7,109 nt of DNA from Eubacteriales Family XIII. Incertae Sedis bacterium (lineage in GTDB: Bacteria; Bacillota_A; Clostridia; Peptostreptococcales; Anaerovoracaceae). Below the pieces are notes generated by a model. It was not told the DNA's origin. It was given only the letters and a program-made list of their open reading frames with translations, and made no database searches. Each line of letters opens with the position of its first letter. Position 1 is the stretch's first letter. This document shows, in pieces, positions 4,529 through 7,109 of this stretch. Both the position numbers and the translations under genes were made by a program. The stretch spans positions 1 to 7,109 of the forward strand of contig JAITLA010000044.1 of the NCBI GenBank assembly GCA_031278145.1, read 5' to 3'.

Positions 4529-5473
4529 ATGGCATACAACACATACAGCCTGAAAGAAGCGGCCAACCGCCCGGAGCGCTTCGTCGCCGGCCACCGCATG
4601 TGCGCCGGCTGCGGCAGCCCCGTCGCCGTTCGCGCCGTGATGCGGGCGCTTCGCCCGGAGGACCGGGCCGTGGTCTGCTCCGCCACAAGCTGCCTCGAGG
4701 TATCGACCTGCACCTATCCCTACACCTCTTGGAACGATTCCTTCCTGCACACGGCCTTCGAGAACGCGGCCGCTTCGATGAACGGCGTCGAGGCCGCGTA
4801 CACCGCGCTGAAGCGAAAGGGGCGCCTGGAGGAGAATTACAAATTCATCACCTTCGGCGGCGACGGCGGCACCTACGACATCGGCTTTCAATCCCTGTCC
4901 GGCGCGATGGAGCGCGGCACGGACATGGTTTACGTCTGTTACGACAACGAAGCCTATATGAACACGGGCATACAGCGCTCTTCCTCGACACCGATCTACA
5001 CGGACACCACCACCTCGGTTGTGGGTGGCATGTCGAGCGGCAAGCCCCAATTCAAGAAGAACCTGACCAAGATCATGGCCGCGCACAACATTCCCTACGT
5101 GGCGCAGACCACCTTTATTGGAAATTTCAAGGACATTCACAAAAAGGCGGAAACGGCCATCTACACCGAAGGGCCGGCCTTCCTCAACGTGCTGGCGCCC
5201 TGTCCCAGAGGCTGGCGCTACGCGGAGTCCGATCTGATGGAGATCTGCAAGCTCGCCGTGGAAAGCTGCGTGTGGCCGCTCTTTGAGGTGATCGAGGGCG
5301 AATGGGTGCTGAACTACGAACCCAAGAAAAAGCTGCCCGTCAGCGATTACCTGAGAGCGCAGGGCCGATTCAAGCACCTCTTTGAGAAAGGCGCCGAGCA
5401 TCTGATAGAGCGCATTCAGGACGACATTGATCACAGGTGGGAGGATTTGATCAACCTCTGTAACATATCATGA
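4529..5473 (+). CDS. porB: Pyruvate:ferredoxin oxidoreductase, beta subunit
   Basis: The beta subunit binds the diphosphate end of thiamine diphosphate and the proximal [4Fe-4S] cluster that takes electrons from the hydroxyethyl intermediate. The 314 residues are the usual PorB length. GHRMCAGCGSP (21-31) and SATSCLEV (51-58) supply Cys25, Cys28 and Cys55; Cys225 in APCPRGW (223-229) is the expected fourth ligand. The thiamine diphosphate motif begins GGDGGTYDIG (110-119) and ends YDNEAYMNTG (138-147), with the metal ligands Asp112 and Asn140. YPYTSWNDSF (63-72) and GIQRSSSTP (147-155) are typical of Por beta chains. CGGAG lies 8 bases before the ATG. The stop overlaps the start of the kinase gene as ATGA, so the kinase should be translated from the same mRNA. 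Confidence 0.95.
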   Translation: MAYNTYSLKEAANRPERFVAGHRMCAGCGSPVAVRAVMRALRPEDRAVVCSATSCLEVSTCTYPYTSWNDSFLHTAFENAAASMNGVEAAYTALKRKGRLEENYKFITFGGDGGTYDIGFQSLSGAMERGTDMVYVCYDNEAYMNTGIQRSSSTPIYTDTTTSVVGGMSSGKPQFKKNLTKIMAAHNIPYVAQTTFIGNFKDIHKKAETAIYTEGPAFLNVLAPCPRGWRYAESDLMEICKLAVESCVWPLFEVIEGEWVLNYEPKKKLPVSDYLRAQGRFKHLFEKGAEHLIERIQDDIDHRWEDLINLCNIS

Positions 5474-7109
5474 TTCGAATACTAAAGGAACATTTGAACC
5501 ACTATCTCTTTTCGGACGATCTCCCTTTGCAAGGGCGGATGCTGAACCTCATATGCGCCTTCGGATTTTGCGCCGTCGCGTTCGCCACGCTTGCGCACAT
5601 CCTCGAGGGATCGTCCCCTTACGCGATATACATCATGTTCGCGATGATGGCGATCATCGTCGCCGTCACATGGCTGTTCAACAAATACCGGCGTTACGAG
5701 CTCGGAAGCCTTCTTGCGGTCTTCACCTTCTGCGATGTCCTGTTTCCCTTGCTCTTTTATGTAACGGGCGGTTCGAGCGGCGGCATGGCCGCTCATTTTG
5801 TGCTGGGCATCACCCTATGCTTCATGCTGCTGCGGGGCAGGTCCCTCGTGCTTCTCGTCCTCCTCCAGCTCGCCGTGCTGTTCGCCTGCTACCTGACAAA
5901 CGCGTTCCATCCCGAGCTGTTCCCCGTGCTGACGGATTATCAGCGCTACATCGACATCCTGCAGACCATACTCACCTCCGGGCTGTTCATCGGCTTTGTG
6001 ATTATCTTTCAGATGCGCATCTACCACGAGGAGAAGCAGAAGGCGACCGACGCGATGCGGGCGAAGTCCGAGTTCCTGGCCGGCGTTTCGCATGAGATAC
6101 GCACGCCGCTGAACGCCGTCATCGGCCTCGGGGAGCTCGAAATGCGCAAGGATCTGCCGCCGGACACCCTGGAAAATCTGGCCAAGATGCAGAATTCGGG
6201 CAACATCCTGCTGGGCATCATCAATGACCTCCTGGACATATCCAAGATAGAGTCCGGGCGCTTTGAGATGACGCCGGCCGAGTACGACCTCCCCAGCATG
6301 ATCAACGACACCGTAAGCCTGAACATCGTGCGCATCGGCAGCAAGCCCATCGATTTTTCGCTGGAGCTCGCGGACGATCTGCCCGTGCGCCTCTTCGGCG
6401 ACGAGCTGCGCATCAAGCAGATCCTGAACAACCTCCTGAGCAACGCGTTCAAGTACACGCGCGAGGGCAAGGTCACGCTGTCCATGAGGGGCCGGCGCGA
6501 CGGCGACGCGTTTTGGCTGATCTGCAGGGTCAGCGATACGGGCATAGGCATCCGCAAGGAGGATATCGGCCGCCTGTTCACCGAATACAACAAGCTCGAT
6601 ATGACGAGCAACCGCCACATCGAGGGCACGGGGCTCGGTCTGTCCATCTGCAAAAACCTCGTCGAGATGATGGGCGGATGCATAGAGGTGGAGAGCGTCT
6701 ACGGAGCGGGCAGCGCCTTCACGGCCGACATGCGGCAGACGCTCGTGGGCGACGCGATCATGGATCGCGCCACGATGCAAAACCTTATGTCGTTCAACTA
6801 CAACCTCGAACGCAACAAGCGCAGCAAGAACCTGATCCTGACGCAGATGCCCTACGCGCGCGTCCTCGTGGTTGACGACGTCGTCACGAATCTCGACGTC
6901 GCGAAGGGGATACTGCTGCCCTACGGGCTGACCGTGGACTGCGCGAGCGGCGGGCGCGAGGCCGTGCGGCTGGTGCGCGCGGGAAACCCGCGCTACGACC
7001 TGATCTTCATGGATCACATGATGCCCGAGATGGACGGCATCGAAACCGTGCGCGTGATCCGCGAGGAGATCGGAACGGATTACGCGAAGACCGTGCCGAT
7101 CATCGCGCT
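5470..7109 (+). CDS. Membrane-bound hybrid histidine kinase (3' end outside window)
   Basis: This sensor kinase autophosphorylates a histidine and passes the phosphate to its own receiver domain. Of 546 visible residues, 1-185 form a membrane region with about six hydrophobic helices (near 24-45, 50-70, 79-98, 104-120, 125-142, 164-182), with no PAS, HAMP or extracytoplasmic domain. The HisKA domain has SHEIRTPLNAVIGL (207-220, phospho-His208). The HATPase domain has the N box within ILNNLLSNAFKYT (318-330), DTGIG (356-360) and GTGLGLSICK (386-395). After a linker, a receiver starts VLVVDD (465-470) with phospho-Asp515 in FMDHMMPEMDG (513-523). It is cut before the conserved Lys, so further receiver or HPt domains may follow. 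The ATG at 5470 overlaps the porB stop (ATGA) and lacks a nearby Shine-Dalgarno; the nearest GGGAGG ends 25 bases upstream. Translation is probably coupled to porB. The signal is unknown. An alternative start at codon 24 would remove the cytoplasmic N-terminus only. Confidence 0.93.
   Translation, partial: MIRILKEHLNHYLFSDDLPLQGRMLNLICAFGFCAVAFATLAHILEGSSPYAIYIMFAMMAIIVAVTWLFNKYRRYELGSLLAVFTFCDVLFPLLFYVTGGSSGGMAAHFVLGITLCFMLLRGRSLVLLVLLQLAVLFACYLTNAFHPELFPVLTDYQRYIDILQTILTSGLFIGFVIIFQMRIYHEEKQKATDAMRAKSEFLAGVSHEIRTPLNAVIGLGELEMRKDLPPDTLENLAKMQNSGNILLGIINDLLDISKIESGRFEMTPAEYDLPSMINDTVSLNIVRIGSKPIDFSLELADDLPVRLFGDELRIKQILNNLLSNAFKYTREGKVTLSMRGRRDGDAFWLICRVSDTGIGIRKEDIGRLFTEYNKLDMTSNRHIEGTGLGLSICKNLVEMMGGCIEVESVYGAGSAFTADMRQTLVGDAIMDRATMQNLMSFNYNLERNKRSKNLILTQMPYARVLVVDDVVTNLDVAKGILLPYGLTVDCASGGREAVRLVRAGNPRYDLIFMDHMMPEMDGIETVRVIREEIGTDYAKTVPIIA

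Noticed and set aside
2883..4688. 601-codon minus-strand frame antisense to porG, porD, porA and porB
   Set aside because: It is rich in Arg, His, Gly and Val as expected of a shadow frame. The opposite strand carries four well-conserved subunits.
4523..5434. 303-codon minus-strand frame antisense to porB
   Set aside because: It is a shadow of porB with no family features.
5815..7017. 400-codon minus-strand frame antisense to the kinase
   Set aside because: It is a shadow of the kinase frame, whose HisKA, HATPase and receiver motifs are unmistakable.

Overview
The window suggests a GC-rich, anaerobic Gram-positive bacterium, probably a clostridium-like Firmicute. The grounds are a four-subunit pyruvate:ferredoxin oxidoreductase, a PPi-type phosphofructokinase, purine-rich Shine-Dalgarno sites, a TTG start and a tRNA gene with encoded CCA. 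This placement is inference from gene content; no marker gene fixes the taxon.

Layout. Bases 1-107 are the right-hand end of an IS5-family insertion sequence: the last 30 codons of its transposase on the + strand, then a terminal-repeat-like sequence. An AT-rich spacer and an intrinsic terminator follow, then tRNA-Arg(CCU) on the - strand with a stem-loop leader and its own promoter. Next, also on the - strand, are pfp (PPi-type 6-phosphofructokinase) and, upstream of it, ilvN (acetolactate synthase regulatory subunit), probably one ilvN-pfp transcript. A 300-base divergent region (2144-2443) carries a promoter in each direction. On the + strand is a tight operon porG-porD-porA-porB encoding pyruvate:ferredoxin oxidoreductase. 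Its last gene overlaps by 4 bases (ATGA) a membrane-bound hybrid histidine kinase that runs off the right edge, cut inside its receiver domain.

How the genes fit together. Both arms concern the pyruvate node. Pfp commits sugar to glycolysis, IlvN belongs to the enzyme that condenses pyruvate into acetolactate for branched-chain amino acids, and PorGDAB oxidises pyruvate to acetyl-CoA while reducing ferredoxin. The two arms diverge from one intergenic region with an inverted repeat between the two predicted -35 boxes, so joint control is plausible but unproven. The kinase coupled to porB is the most unusual neighbour. It has a six-helix membrane region of no family I recognise, and could link an envelope or metabolite signal to this node.

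Most other long reading frames, several of hundreds of codons antisense to pfp, por and the kinase, are shadows caused by high GC. No CRISPR array, prophage or complete mobile element is visible. The strongest candidates for something new are the por-coupled kinase and the hairpin that separates the ilvN Shine-Dalgarno sequence from its start codon.
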